A stretch of DNA of 18,357 bases, from NCBI GenBank assembly GCA_030156305.1, contig JASGMZ010000029.1, forward strand, positions 1 through 18,357, in the 5' to 3' direction. The translations under genes were made by a program, and so were the position numbers. This DNA comes from Bacteroidales bacterium. GTDB taxonomy: Bacteria; Bacteroidota; Bacteroidia; Bacteroidales; UBA12077. The notes under the pieces were generated by a model. The model did not search any database. It was not told the DNA's origin and saw only the letters and a program-made list of their open reading frames with translations. Below, piece after piece: positions 1 to 6,875 of this stretch (within the stretch, counting starts at the first letter, position 1; every line of letters starts with the position of its first letter).

Positions 1-76
1 AAATAACTCATAGCTCGGCAGAGAGTGAATAAAATCAATATTTCACTCCTTGGCGTGTCTTTTGGTACATAATAAA

Positions 77-375
77 AAAACAGATTCATCTAAAGTTTTA
101 TATGTATCGCTTGATGATCCTTATTTTTTGATAAACCCAATATCGGGACACAGCGAGAAACGTTTTTCTTCAATCAGCTTCGAAGTGTTCACCGAGTTAA
201 TTACCCGGAGAAAGGTGATTTTATAGTGGATTCGAAATATACTTTTGAGATAGGAGGAAAAAACAAACCCTCACATCAAATACAAGAAGTACCTGATTCC
301 TATCTTGCTATGGATGATATCGAAGTTGGTTTTGGCCATAAAATACCATTATGGTTATTTGGATTTTTATATTAA
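77..375 (+). pseudogene. Remnant of a DUF4143-type AAA ATPase with an internal deletion
   Basis: Two pieces of one protein family are joined out of frame. The first, about 77-130, reads SSKVLYVSLDDPYFL, which resembles the segment after the P-loop region of one Bacteroidota COG1373/DUF4143 ATPase group. The second, about 130-375 in another frame, reads DKPNIGTQRETFFFNQLRSV, then an IVDSKYTFEIGGKNK stretch, and ends LWLFGFLY before a TAA at 373-375, the usual C-terminus of that group. The P-loop N-terminus and several hundred middle residues are missing, so it cannot be functional. Upstream (1-70) is repeat-like sequence (actcatagctc, ggcgtgtctt) also found in the spacers further right. Family assignment is from remembered motifs; the frame change and deletion are read directly. 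Confidence 0.75.
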
Positions 376-506
376 ATTTTTTATTAATCAATACAAAAGA
401 CCTTTCGGTCAAAAAATTCAAAATTCTGTTCAAAAGTCATTGTTAAAATAACTCATACCTATTATCTTCATAGCATATTATTGAATCCTTTTACAACACA
501 AATAAC

Positions 507-2639
507 ATGAAAAAAAAATTTATTACATTGATTAGTTTATTGTGTTTTTTGCAGCTATCTACAATAAGTCAGGAAGTGAACGTAATGAATACCGACAGTC
601 TTGAGCAAATCATTCAAACCACGAAAGATGATACCCAAAAATTCGAAGCCCTTTTTGCCCTTCATAAAGCAGTAAAAGCGCAAGAACCGCAAAAAGCAGA
701 GAAGTATGCCAACGAAGGTCTGGAGCTTGCCCGCCAAATGGGTGATGAATTAAAAGAAGCGCGGGTTATTAAAGAAACCAGCAAAGCTCTGTTGTCCAGC
801 TATCAGTTTGAAAAGTTCGATTCCATCGTACACACTATCATTCTGGTTTTTGAGGCCTATAACGAAACCGAGCTACTGGCTGACTGCTATAACAACCTGG
901 GATCAAGCCAGTTTTACAGAGGAAACGTAGTAAAAGCAGAAGAATACTATCACCAGGCTTTAGAACTTTATGATCCCGATTCATGGCCATGGGCATCTAC
1001 CCGCCTGAATACGGTATTTCTTATGCAATCACAGGGCCGTAATTCAGAAGCGTTGCCTGTATTATTGAAACTGACCAAAAAATTTAAAGCCCTGGACGAC
1101 GAGTACAATTATGCGCTGTGCCTGGTTACGTTGGCCTCTGTTTATGAAACACAGGGTGATTTTGAAAAATCGAGGGAATATAACTTACAATACATTGAAA
1201 AATGTAAAGATATAGGTTATGTAGATGGCATTGCCGGGGGATACCACAACCTGGCTAACCTGGCCTCTAAAGAGGGAAAAAATCAACAGGCACTTGAATA
1301 TGCGCTTCAGGCCTTAGAAGGGTTCAATAAGCCGCATACCTTATGGAACAAAGTATCATCCATGGTAACACTGGGTATTATCTACCATCAGTTAGGACAA
1401 TTGGATAAAGCTTTGCAAACCAATGAAGAAATCCTGGACATCTGCAGAGAAAAAGGAATTAATAGCTTTTTTTCGGAAGTGTATAATAATAACAGTAATA
1501 TTTACCTGGAGAAGGGTGCTTATAAAACAGCTTTGGATTGGGCCAAAAAATCCCTGCAGGAAGCAGAAAAAAACCAGGAGATTGATATGATCCGGGATGC
1601 CAGTTATAATCTTTACGAAGCCAGTAAAGCGCTTGGAAAAACCGGAGATGCCCTGGCTTACCATGAGTTGCACCATCAGTATAAAGACAGTTTGTTAAAT
1701 GAACAGAACAGCAAAGCAATAAGAGATTTGAAGAAAAACTTTGAAGTCACTATCAAAGAATATGAGAACAAGCAATTAAAGCAGGAAAATCAGCTTAATA
1801 AATTGGAAATACAACAGCAAAAAACAAAACTATGGGTTATAGCCATTATCCTTCTACTGGTGAGTACCGTTGTTCTGGTACTTATTTTGCTCAATAAAAA
1901 ATTACGCACAAAAAACCGGATAATTTCGGAACAACGAGGTGAACTGGAGAAAGCCAACCGGTTAAAAGACAATATGTTTTCCATTATTGCGCACGATTTA
2001 CGTGGCCCTTTGGGAACCCTAAGCAGTTTGCTTGAATTCCTGGATGCAGACACAGCCAGGGAAGATAAAGAAAGTTATGATGAGATGCTGGAAACAGTGA
2101 AAGATTCAGCTTCTTCTACCTATGCATTGTTGGAAAATCTGCTTACCTGGGCCCGACAGCAAAAGAATGAAATCAGCTTCGAACCAAAACCAGCCAACCT
2201 TACGGAGCTAGTAGACGAGATTATGAAATTAAAAAAACCTGCTGCCGATAGTAAAAAGATACAACTGGGACATACCCTTACGAATGAGCTGATAGGTACA
2301 TTCGATAAAAATATGATCCACCTGGTCATCCGAAATTTGGTGGACAACGCTATCAAATTTACACCAGAAGGAGGGAAAGTAGATATCGTGGGAGAAATAA
2401 AAGAAGAAGAAGTGCAGATTGCTGTTGCTGATTCTGGTGTGGGTATTAGTGAAGAGGTAAGGATGAAGCTGTTTGACAAATACCAGCTTTACAGTTCTAA
2501 AGGTACAAAAAACGAACGGGGCTCCGGATTAGGACTCAAGCTGTGCCACGAATTTGTTCAGAAGCACTTAGGTAGTATTCGTGTAGAAAGCGAAACAGGG
2601 AAAGGGAGTACATTTATATTTACCCTGCCACGCAATTAA
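507..2639 (+). CDS. TPR-containing membrane sensor histidine kinase
   Basis: Predicted inner-membrane sensor kinase. A signal peptide (about residues 1-22) is followed by a long helical region with TPR-like repeats (about 30-400, e.g. ADCYNNLGSSQFYRGNVVKAEEYYHQAL split over one repeat), then a linker coiled coil, one membrane span (about 441-463) and a cytoplasmic kinase. The HisKA phospho-acceptor is H496 in SIIAHDLRGPL. The HATPase_c domain has the N box RNLVDNAIKFT (N610, N614), G1 DSGVGI (642-647) and G2 GSGLGLKL near 674. The sensor part therefore faces the periplasm and probably detects protein or peptide partners, which is inference. No receiver domain is fused and no response regulator is adjacent, so it is an orphan here. 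The start is chosen because the signal peptide begins at this ATG (MKKKFITLISLL). It ends just before a repeat element. Confidence 0.93.
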   Translation: MKKKFITLISLLCFLQLSTISQEVNVMNTDSLEQIIQTTKDDTQKFEALFALHKAVKAQEPQKAEKYANEGLELARQMGDELKEARVIKETSKALLSSYQFEKFDSIVHTIILVFEAYNETELLADCYNNLGSSQFYRGNVVKAEEYYHQALELYDPDSWPWASTRLNTVFLMQSQGRNSEALPVLLKLTKKFKALDDEYNYALCLVTLASVYETQGDFEKSREYNLQYIEKCKDIGYVDGIAGGYHNLANLASKEGKNQQALEYALQALEGFNKPHTLWNKVSSMVTLGIIYHQLGQLDKALQTNEEILDICREKGINSFFSEVYNNNSNIYLEKGAYKTALDWAKKSLQEAEKNQEIDMIRDASYNLYEASKALGKTGDALAYHELHHQYKDSLLNEQNSKAIRDLKKNFEVTIKEYENKQLKQENQLNKLEIQQQKTKLWVIAIILLLVSTVVLVLILLNKKLRTKNRIISEQRGELEKANRLKDNMFSIIAHDLRGPLGTLSSLLEFLDADTAREDKESYDEMLETVKDSASSTYALLENLLTWARQQKNEISFEPKPANLTELVDEIMKLKKPAADSKKIQLGHTLTNELIGTFDKNMIHLVIRNLVDNAIKFTPEGGKVDIVGEIKEEEVQIAVADSGVGISEEVRMKLFDKYQLYSSKGTKNERGSGLGLKLCHEFVQKHLGSIRVESETGKGSTFIFTLPRN

Positions 2640-2652
2640 AAGATTTACTAAG

Positions 2653-2881
2653 TAGTGCATCTTTGAAAACACCAGTTTTTTTTAGTGGCGTAATAAAAAA
2701 CGTCAAGAACAAGGCTTGTGAAGAATTGGCAGTTAGGAGTTTACTGACGTAAATGACTGGTTGCCAATGCGAGCGTAGCGCAGTTATTGACGTTTTCTTA
2801 TAGCCACTAAGTATTGGTGTTCTGATTTTCAGCCATTTCCACTAGAGGAGTTCGGGGCAAAAGTCACTGAAAATCTGAATA
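2653..2881. repeat. Imperfect long inverted-repeat element (MITE/REP-like)
   Basis: The left arm (2665-2707: AACACCA, TTAGTGGC and AAAACGTCAA blocks) pairs with the right arm (2785-2823: the complements TTGACGTTTT, GCCACTAA, TGGTGTT). The loop holds a second stem, ATTGGCA (2725-2731) with TGCCAAT (2762-2768). A further hairpin, GATTTTCAG with CTGAAAATC, lies at 2824-2876. The first 30 bases (from 2653) recur with one mismatch at 18328-18357, so this is an interspersed family and not a private terminator. No coding sequence lies inside it. It could also act as a transcription barrier after the kinase gene. Confidence 0.7.
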
Positions 2882-2917
2882 GCTTTCTTTTTGGACAGCC
2901 TTTGGCCTTTGCTTAGC

Positions 2918-2944
2918 GAGGGCTTTGCTTTGAGTGAAGCCCTC
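2918..2944. repeat. GAGGGCTT/AAGCCCTC hairpin repeat
   Basis: An 8-bp perfect stem with an 11-base loop. Its sequence (gcgagggctttgctttgag) is clearly related to the terminator-like hairpin that overlaps the stop of the second ATPase at 6221-6259 and to a degraded version at about 6312-6364. It has no T-run, so it is treated as a dispersed palindrome and not as a terminator. Confidence 0.5.
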
Positions 2945-3034
2945 ACTCAGGCGTCATCTCAAACCCTCTCCTCACTTATACGTCATTGCGATCCCTTTTC
3001 CTGTCATGTGTCATCATGAGCGCTCCCCCTCATG

Positions 3035-3117
3035 TGTCATTGCGAGCGAAGCGAAGCAATCTTTTATTTTCAGGGTACTATTTAAAGATTGCTTCGTCGT
3101 TCCTCCTCGCAATGACA
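3035..3117. repeat. Palindromic repeat, complete copy A
   Basis: The left arm starts TGTCATTGCGAGCGAAGCG and continues AAGCAATCTTT. The right arm runs AAAGATTGCTTCG through CTCGCAATGACA. The outer 12 bases are perfectly complementary (TGTCATTGCGAG/CTCGCAATGACA), as is AAGCAATCTTT with AAAGATTGCTT. This is a widespread bacterial intergenic palindrome type with no coding function. Three more copies or half copies occur in this window. Confidence 0.85.
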
Positions 3118-3224
3118 CTTGTTATTTATTTGCAATAGCCCAAAAATGGTTTGGTTTATCGAGAACTACCCGGAAAGCGCTGTTATTATGGAAGATAATA
3201 CCGATTATCAGTATAATTTTAAAT

Positions 3225-3259
3225 AAGACTCGGCGTGTCTTAAAGACACACCGAGTCTT
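3225..3259. repeat. AAGACTCGG...CCGAGTCTT perfect hairpin
   Basis: AAGACTCGG-c-GTGTCT, loop TAA, AGACAC-a-CCGAGTCTT: fifteen base pairs with one c-a mismatch. Only two or three T residues follow (TTGG), so it is a weak terminator candidate at best. The inner GTGTCTTAAAGACAC core recurs at 6272-6286 with different flanks, and a half of it (ggcgtgtctt) occurs at about 52-61, so it behaves as a dispersed palindrome. Confidence 0.7.
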
Positions 3260-3384
3260 TTGGTAGATTATTTACACGGTGTACCTCTGTGTCTCACACC
3301 GTGTCCTCTGTGGTAAAAAAGTTGAACCCATCACAGCCTCTTTTCCTTACACCAGTGTCATCGTGAGCCCTTTCCTCACTTATT

Positions 3385-3414
3385 CGTCATTGCGAGCGAA
3401 GCGAAGCAATCTTT
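3385..3414. repeat. Palindromic repeat, solitary left arm (copy B)
   Basis: CGTCATTGCGAGCGAAGCG followed by AAGCAATCTTT matches the left arm of copy A, but no right arm follows. Instead, another partial start (tgtcatgtgtcatagcgacc) and then copy C come next. It is probably a truncated copy. Confidence 0.7.
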
Positions 3415-3456
3415 TCTCCCTGTCATGTGTCATAGCGACCACTTTCCTCTCTCATG

Positions 3457-3578
3457 TGTCATTGCGAGCGAAGCGACGCAATCTTTTATTCCCGGTGCTA
3501 TTTATAGATTCCCTGCCAGTCCTCCTCAGGCGAATAAATCCGGCAGGCAGGCTTCATTCGTTCCTCCTCGGAATGACA
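3457..3578. repeat. Palindromic repeat, copy C interrupted by a small nested repeat
   Basis: The left arm is intact (TGTCATTGCGAGCGAAGCG, then acgcaatctttt). The right arm begins tatagattc and ends tcgttcctcctcggaatgaca, as in copy D, but about 45 extra bases sit between the two halves. The extra sequence has its own inverted ends, CCTGCC (3512-3517) and GGCAGG (3542-3547). Copy D lacks this insertion. Confidence 0.65.
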
Positions 3579-3710
3579 CTTGTAATTTTTTATTCAAATA
3601 TTTCTTTTCCACCCCCTGTATCCCCCTGACAGGGGAACAATGTTGTGCAACAAACCATCACTTTTCTCAAGTTTTTCATGATTAAACTGATTTTATATTA
3701 AAAAAGTATG

Positions 3711-3718
3711 TAAATTTG
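3711..3718 (+). promoter_or_regulatory. Bacteroidota -7 box for the first ATPase
   Basis: TAAATTTG fits the TAnnTTTG consensus of the Bacteroidota primary sigma factor and lies 26 bases before the ATG. No convincing -33 element is seen. Confidence 0.5.
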
Positions 3719-3744
3719 TAATGTAAGTATAAAATTACATAAAA

Positions 3745-4908
3745 ATGATACCACGGCAAATTACTTCTGTACTACAAGATCGCTTAAAAAAGTTTCCGGT
3801 TCTTACATTAACGGGCCCCCGGCAATCAGGAAAAACGACCCTTTTAAGAAATAAGTTTCCCGATTACAACTATTTTAATATGGAAAGAATTGATCATCGG
3901 GAATTATTTCTGACTGATCCTATAGGCTTTTTAAAATCGCAAGGCCCTCATGTTATGTTCGATGAAGCACAGCGGGTTCCCGATTTATTTAGTTATATTC
4001 AGGTTGTTTCTGATGACAGAGGAACACCTGGCCAATATATCCTATCAGGATCGCAAAGCTTTTTAATGAATAATCATATTTCACAGTCTTTAGCAGGCAG
4101 AACGCATATAAGTCATTTGCTCCCTTTTGGTTTACAGGAATTAAAACTTCAATCTCAAGAGATAAATGAAATCATTTTTAAAGGTTTTTATCCACGTCTG
4201 CATGATGTTGGAATAGAGCCTGCCGAGTTTTATCCCTCTTATATTCAAACGTATATTGAAAGAGATGTCCGATCATTGAAAGCCATTGAAAATCTAAATA
4301 CCTTTTCCCGATTCATTGGGTTATGTGCCGGCCGAATCGGGCAGATACTAAATCTTACTTCGCTGGCAAATGATACAGGGGTCACCGTTAAAACGATAAA
4401 ATCCTGGCTGTCGTTGCTGGAGTCAAGTTTTATTCTTTTTCTGGTACAACCGTTTTATAAAAATTACAATAAGCGGTTGATAAAATCGCCCAAATTATAC
4501 TTTTATGATACCGGTTTAGCCTGTTCACTATTAAATATCCAAAATGCTGAAATGATTAGGAATCACTATCTATATGGCGCTTTATATGAAAATTTTGTCA
4601 TTAGCGAAATTATGAAAGCACAGGTACATTCCGGAAACCAACCCTCGGTATATTATTGGAGAGAAAGTAACGGCACAGAAATAGATTGTATCATAGAATT
4701 AAATGATCGGGAAACGCTGGCCATAGAAATAAAAGGAGGAGAAACATTTACTAAAGATTATCTTAAAAATCTTAAAAATTTTCCTTCTCAGCATGATATA
4801 ACACAAAAGTATCTAATGTACACAGGTGAAAAATCATTTTCTCTTGCTGATGTTGAAATAATAGGAAAAAATGATTTTAAAAGATTTTTAAAGGAACGAA
4901 TCAGCTAA
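3745..4908 (+). CDS. AAA ATPase with C-terminal DUF4143 domain (COG1373), copy 1
   Basis: 387 residues, a normal length for the family. The N-terminal AAA_14 domain has Walker A GPRQSGKT (24-31), Walker B VMFDEAQ (D73, E74) and the family's sensor-like ILSGSQSFLMNNHISQSLAGR region. It is followed by YIQTYIERDV, a winged-helix-like stretch, SPKLYFYDTGLACSLL and the DUF4143 domain. The latter has the nuclease-like motif TEID (E312, D314) and EIK (E328, K330), so the restriction-endonuclease-fold core looks intact. The cellular role of these ATPases is poorly known; nucleic-acid handling is a family-level guess. The next gene is a paralog in the same direction, 156 bases downstream. Repeats lie on both sides of the pair, which suggests that this family expands or moves within the genome. 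Confidence 0.92.
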   Translation: MIPRQITSVLQDRLKKFPVLTLTGPRQSGKTTLLRNKFPDYNYFNMERIDHRELFLTDPIGFLKSQGPHVMFDEAQRVPDLFSYIQVVSDDRGTPGQYILSGSQSFLMNNHISQSLAGRTHISHLLPFGLQELKLQSQEINEIIFKGFYPRLHDVGIEPAEFYPSYIQTYIERDVRSLKAIENLNTFSRFIGLCAGRIGQILNLTSLANDTGVTVKTIKSWLSLLESSFILFLVQPFYKNYNKRLIKSPKLYFYDTGLACSLLNIQNAEMIRNHYLYGALYENFVISEIMKAQVHSGNQPSVYYWRESNGTEIDCIIELNDRETLAIEIKGGETFTKDYLKNLKNFPSQHDITQKYLMYTGEKSFSLADVEIIGKNDFKRFLKERIS

Positions 4909-5018
4909 TAATAGACTTCACCCTCAAAAAAATACCGCCGTGCACCCGCCCAAGGCGGTTATACCATGTTTTTGAGACCCCCGATAGCTATTGTGGCAGG
5001 GACTTTTTTATAAAAAAA

Positions 5019-5051
5019 GGAAAAATATGGAGTCTGACTCCATATTTTTCC
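5019..5051. promoter_or_regulatory. 33-bp perfect palindrome just upstream of ATPase copy 2
   Basis: GGAAAAATATGGAGTC, one central T, then GACTCCATATTTTTCC. It ends two bases before the -7-like box CATCTTTG (5053-5060). It could be an operator for autoregulation, a bidirectional terminator for copy 1, or another dispersed palindrome. The lack of a T-run after the stem argues against a classic terminator in the plus direction. Confidence 0.6.
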
Positions 5052-5052
5052 G

Positions 5053-5060
5053 CATCTTTG
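5053..5060 (+). promoter_or_regulatory. Possible -7 box of ATPase copy 2
   Basis: CATCTTTG differs by one base from TAnnTTTG and sits only 4 bases before the ATG at 5065. If it is used, the transcript would be leaderless or nearly so. Confidence 0.35.
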
Positions 5061-5064
5061 TGTT

Positions 5065-6222
5065 ATGATTAAAAGAGTTGCTTCCGCCAGGTTAAAAGAC
5101 TTATATAGCATGTTTAAAGTGGTTGCCGTAACCGGGCCACGACAATCCGGGAAAACCACATTGGTAAAGTTTGTCTTCCCTGATAAACCCTATGTTACAT
5201 TGGAAAATCCGGATAACAGGCAATTTTCTGTGGATGATCCCAGAGGCTTTTTATCTCAATTTCCCGAAGGTGCTATTTTAGATGAAATTCAAAGGAACCC
5301 TTTATTATTCTCTTATTTGCAAGAAATCGTTGATAATAATCCTTCATCCGGTCAATTTATATTAACCGGATCGGACAATTTTTTATTAAATGAACAAATT
5401 ACGCAATCTTTAGCTGGCAGAGTTGGATATTTGAACCTTTTCACTTTTAGTCTTAAAGAAATCAAAGAATACAATTTATCATACACCGAAAATGATTTTA
5501 TTTTAAACGGGTTTTACCCTCCGGTATACGATCAAAATATTGCTGTTCAGGAATGGATTCCTGGTTATATCCGAACATATATAGAAAGAGATGTCAGACA
5601 ATTAAAAAATGTGTCCGATTTGCTGATTTTTGAGAAATTTATGAGGCTACTTGCCGGAAGAACCGGACAGGAGCTAAATTATACTTCACTTTCTGTAGAA
5701 GTAGGGGTCGATGTAAAAACCATACAATCCTGGTTAAGTATACTTGTAAGTAGTTATATTGTTTACTTACTTCCGCCATTTTATAAAAATTATAATAAAA
5801 CAATTGTTAAACGTCCCAAACTCTATTTTTACGATACAGCAATAGCATGTTCATTGCTTGGCATCCAAAAGACAGAACATTTGACCTCTCATCCCTTAAG
5901 AGGAGCTTTATTTGAATGTTTAATTGTTTCGGAAATCATTAAACAACAATACAATACCGGAAACAATGAATCTCTTTATTATTGGAGAGATAAAACAGGA
6001 CGTGAAATTGATTTGATAATGGATAAAACGTCATCTTTTATTCCTATAGAGATTATATCAGGGAAAACAATTCACAATGAATTTTTTAAAAACCTGCGGT
6101 ACTGGCTTAAACTTACAGGAGAAAAACAAGGGAAAGTAATATATGCCGGTGATTCTGATCAAAAGCGTTCAGAAGGTATTGATATTATAAGCTGGGAAAA
6201 TTTAAATGATTTTTTTTATTAG
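5065..6222 (+). CDS. AAA ATPase with DUF4143 domain (COG1373), copy 2, altered nuclease-like motif
   Basis: 385 residues, colinear with the preceding paralog over its full length. Walker A GPRQSGKT occupies 24-31 and Walker B ILDEIQ has D73 and E74, the same positions as in copy 1. The ILTGSDNFLLNEQITQSLAGR region, YIRTYIERDV and RPKLYFYDTAIACSLL are all conserved. In the DUF4143 domain, REID is kept (E314, D316), but where copy 1 has E-I-K this protein has E329-I-I331, so the expected lysine is replaced by isoleucine; a lysine appears three residues later in SGK. The ATPase part looks competent, while a metal-dependent nuclease activity, if the family has one, is doubtful. The start follows MIKRVASARLKD, matching the N-terminal position of copy 1. 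The stop codon overlaps a terminator hairpin. Confidence 0.92.
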   Translation: MIKRVASARLKDLYSMFKVVAVTGPRQSGKTTLVKFVFPDKPYVTLENPDNRQFSVDDPRGFLSQFPEGAILDEIQRNPLLFSYLQEIVDNNPSSGQFILTGSDNFLLNEQITQSLAGRVGYLNLFTFSLKEIKEYNLSYTENDFILNGFYPPVYDQNIAVQEWIPGYIRTYIERDVRQLKNVSDLLIFEKFMRLLAGRTGQELNYTSLSVEVGVDVKTIQSWLSILVSSYIVYLLPPFYKNYNKTIVKRPKLYFYDTAIACSLLGIQKTEHLTSHPLRGALFECLIVSEIIKQQYNTGNNESLYYWRDKTGREIDLIMDKTSSFIPIEIISGKTIHNEFFKNLRYWLKLTGEKQGKVIYAGDSDQKRSEGIDIISWENLNDFFY

Positions 6223-6259
6223 CGAGGGCTTCGCTCAAAGCGAAACCCTCGCTTTTTTT
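6221..6259 (+). terminator. Terminator hairpin overlapping the stop of ATPase copy 2
   Basis: AGCGAGGG-c-TTCGCT, loop CAA, AGCGAA-a-CCCTCGCT followed by TTTTTT. The stem is about 14 bp with one mismatch. It begins inside the TAG stop codon (6220-6222). Sequence relatives occur at 2918-2944 and about 6312-6364, so it is probably a dispersed palindrome serving as a terminator. Confidence 0.75.
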
Positions 6260-6530
6260 CTAATTCCCGGCGTGTCTTAAAGACACTCTGAGATTTTTGG
6301 TGGATTTTTTTGATAGGGTTTTGCTTAGCGCGTAGCCTCCCAAAGGCAGGTAAACCCTCGCTTTTTGATGGTTGTATTTTAGGCTGGATCGCCGGCTTCC
6401 AGCCGGTTACTGTCAGGATGGCGGTGATCCTTTGTGCTGCCCTTCGTGTTCCTTTGTGGTAAAAATGTTGAACCCATTACAGCCTCTTTTCCTTACACCG
6501 GTGTCATCGCGAGCCCTCTCCTCACTTATG

Positions 6531-6610
6531 CGTCATTGCGAGCGAAGCGAAGCAATCTTTATTCCCGGTGCTATTTATAGATTCCTTCGTCGTTCCTCCT
6601 CGGAATGACA
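6531..6610. repeat. Palindromic repeat, complete copy D
   Basis: The left arm CGTCATTGCGAGCGAAGCG plus AAGCAATCTTT and the right arm tatagattccttcgtcg to CTCGGAATGACA form the same hairpin as copy A. It is the uninterrupted counterpart of copy C. Confidence 0.8.
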
Positions 6611-6696
6611 CTTGTAATTTTTTTAGCAATGACACTTGTTATTTTATTCGTAATGACCCAAAAATTATTTGGTTTATCAAGAACTACCCAGCCTCG

Positions 6697-6724
6697 CAGC
6701 TCACAGCTCATAGCTCATAGCTCA
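6697..6724. repeat. Four tandem YAGCTCA heptamers
   Basis: cagctca, cagctca, tagctca, tagctca. A related piece (actcatagctc) sits at 6-16 next to the ATPase remnant. Confidence 0.75.
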
Positions 6725-6826
6725 ACTCCGTGTTACTCGGTGTCTCACACTGTGTCCTCTGTGGTAAAAAAGTGAACCCTTCTTTTTTTCCCTTTCTACC
6801 CTACATGACGGATCCGGAATACCCAC

Positions 6827-6854
6827 AAAAAAAGGAGCCCCGCAGCGCTCCTTA
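6827..6854 (-). terminator. Rho-independent terminator of the coiled-coil membrane protein gene
   Basis: Read on the minus strand: AAGGAGC, short loop gctgcggg, GCTCC then a run of T residues. It lies about 22 bases past the TAA stop. Confidence 0.75.
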
Positions 6855-6875
6855 TCGTAAAATATCTTTTTAGAT

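Larger units (their letters stand above)
2640..3744. other. Repeat-rich non-coding spacer (about 1.1 kb)
   Basis: No credible gene is visible here. Short open frames in this stretch translate the palindromic repeats (the VIASEAKQS-type peptide), which is a well-known false ORF. The spacer contains, in order: the imperfect inverted-repeat element at 2653-2881, a GAGGGCTT hairpin at 2918-2944, a complete palindromic repeat at 3035-3117, a perfect-looking hairpin at 3225-3259, a block containing ctctgtggtaaaaaagttga, a half copy at 3385-3414, an interrupted copy at 3457-3578, a CCCCTGaCAGGGG palindrome near 3623-3635, and finally the promoter region of the ATPase gene. Confidence 0.85.
4909..5064. 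other. Spacer between ATPase paralogs with small hairpins
   Basis: Contains ACCGCC/GGCGGT (about 4936-4961), a segment with gatagctattgtggcaggg that resembles other GGCAGG-bearing repeats in the window, and the strong palindrome listed separately. No coding potential is seen on the plus strand, and the minus-strand open frame across it is only a shadow. Confidence 0.6.
6260..6875. other. Second repeat-rich non-coding spacer
   Basis: No gene is supported. It holds the GTGTCTTAAAGACAC core (6272-6286), a degraded gcgaggg-type element, a nested hairpin CCGGCTtccAGCCGG (6392-6406) between GGATCGCC and GGTGATCC, a block from about 6443 to 6560 that closely follows 3300-3414, palindromic copy D (6531-6610), a tail matching 3117-3170 (ttatttggtttatcaagaac-type sequence), four tandem heptamers, and a third ctctgtggtaaaaaagtg block (6753-6775). 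The last feature is the terminator of the minus-strand gene. Confidence 0.8.

Noticed and set aside
2950..3580. Several similar short repeats that might suggest a CRISPR array
   Set aside because: The repeats are palindromic with irregular spacing, include half copies, and have no uniform spacers or cas genes.
2934..3685. Three open frames (110, 116 and 86 codons) in the left spacer, and one of 78 codons at 6372-6608
   Set aside because: They translate the palindromic repeats (VIASEAKQS / CERSEAI-type peptides) and have no family resemblance beyond that repeat artefact.
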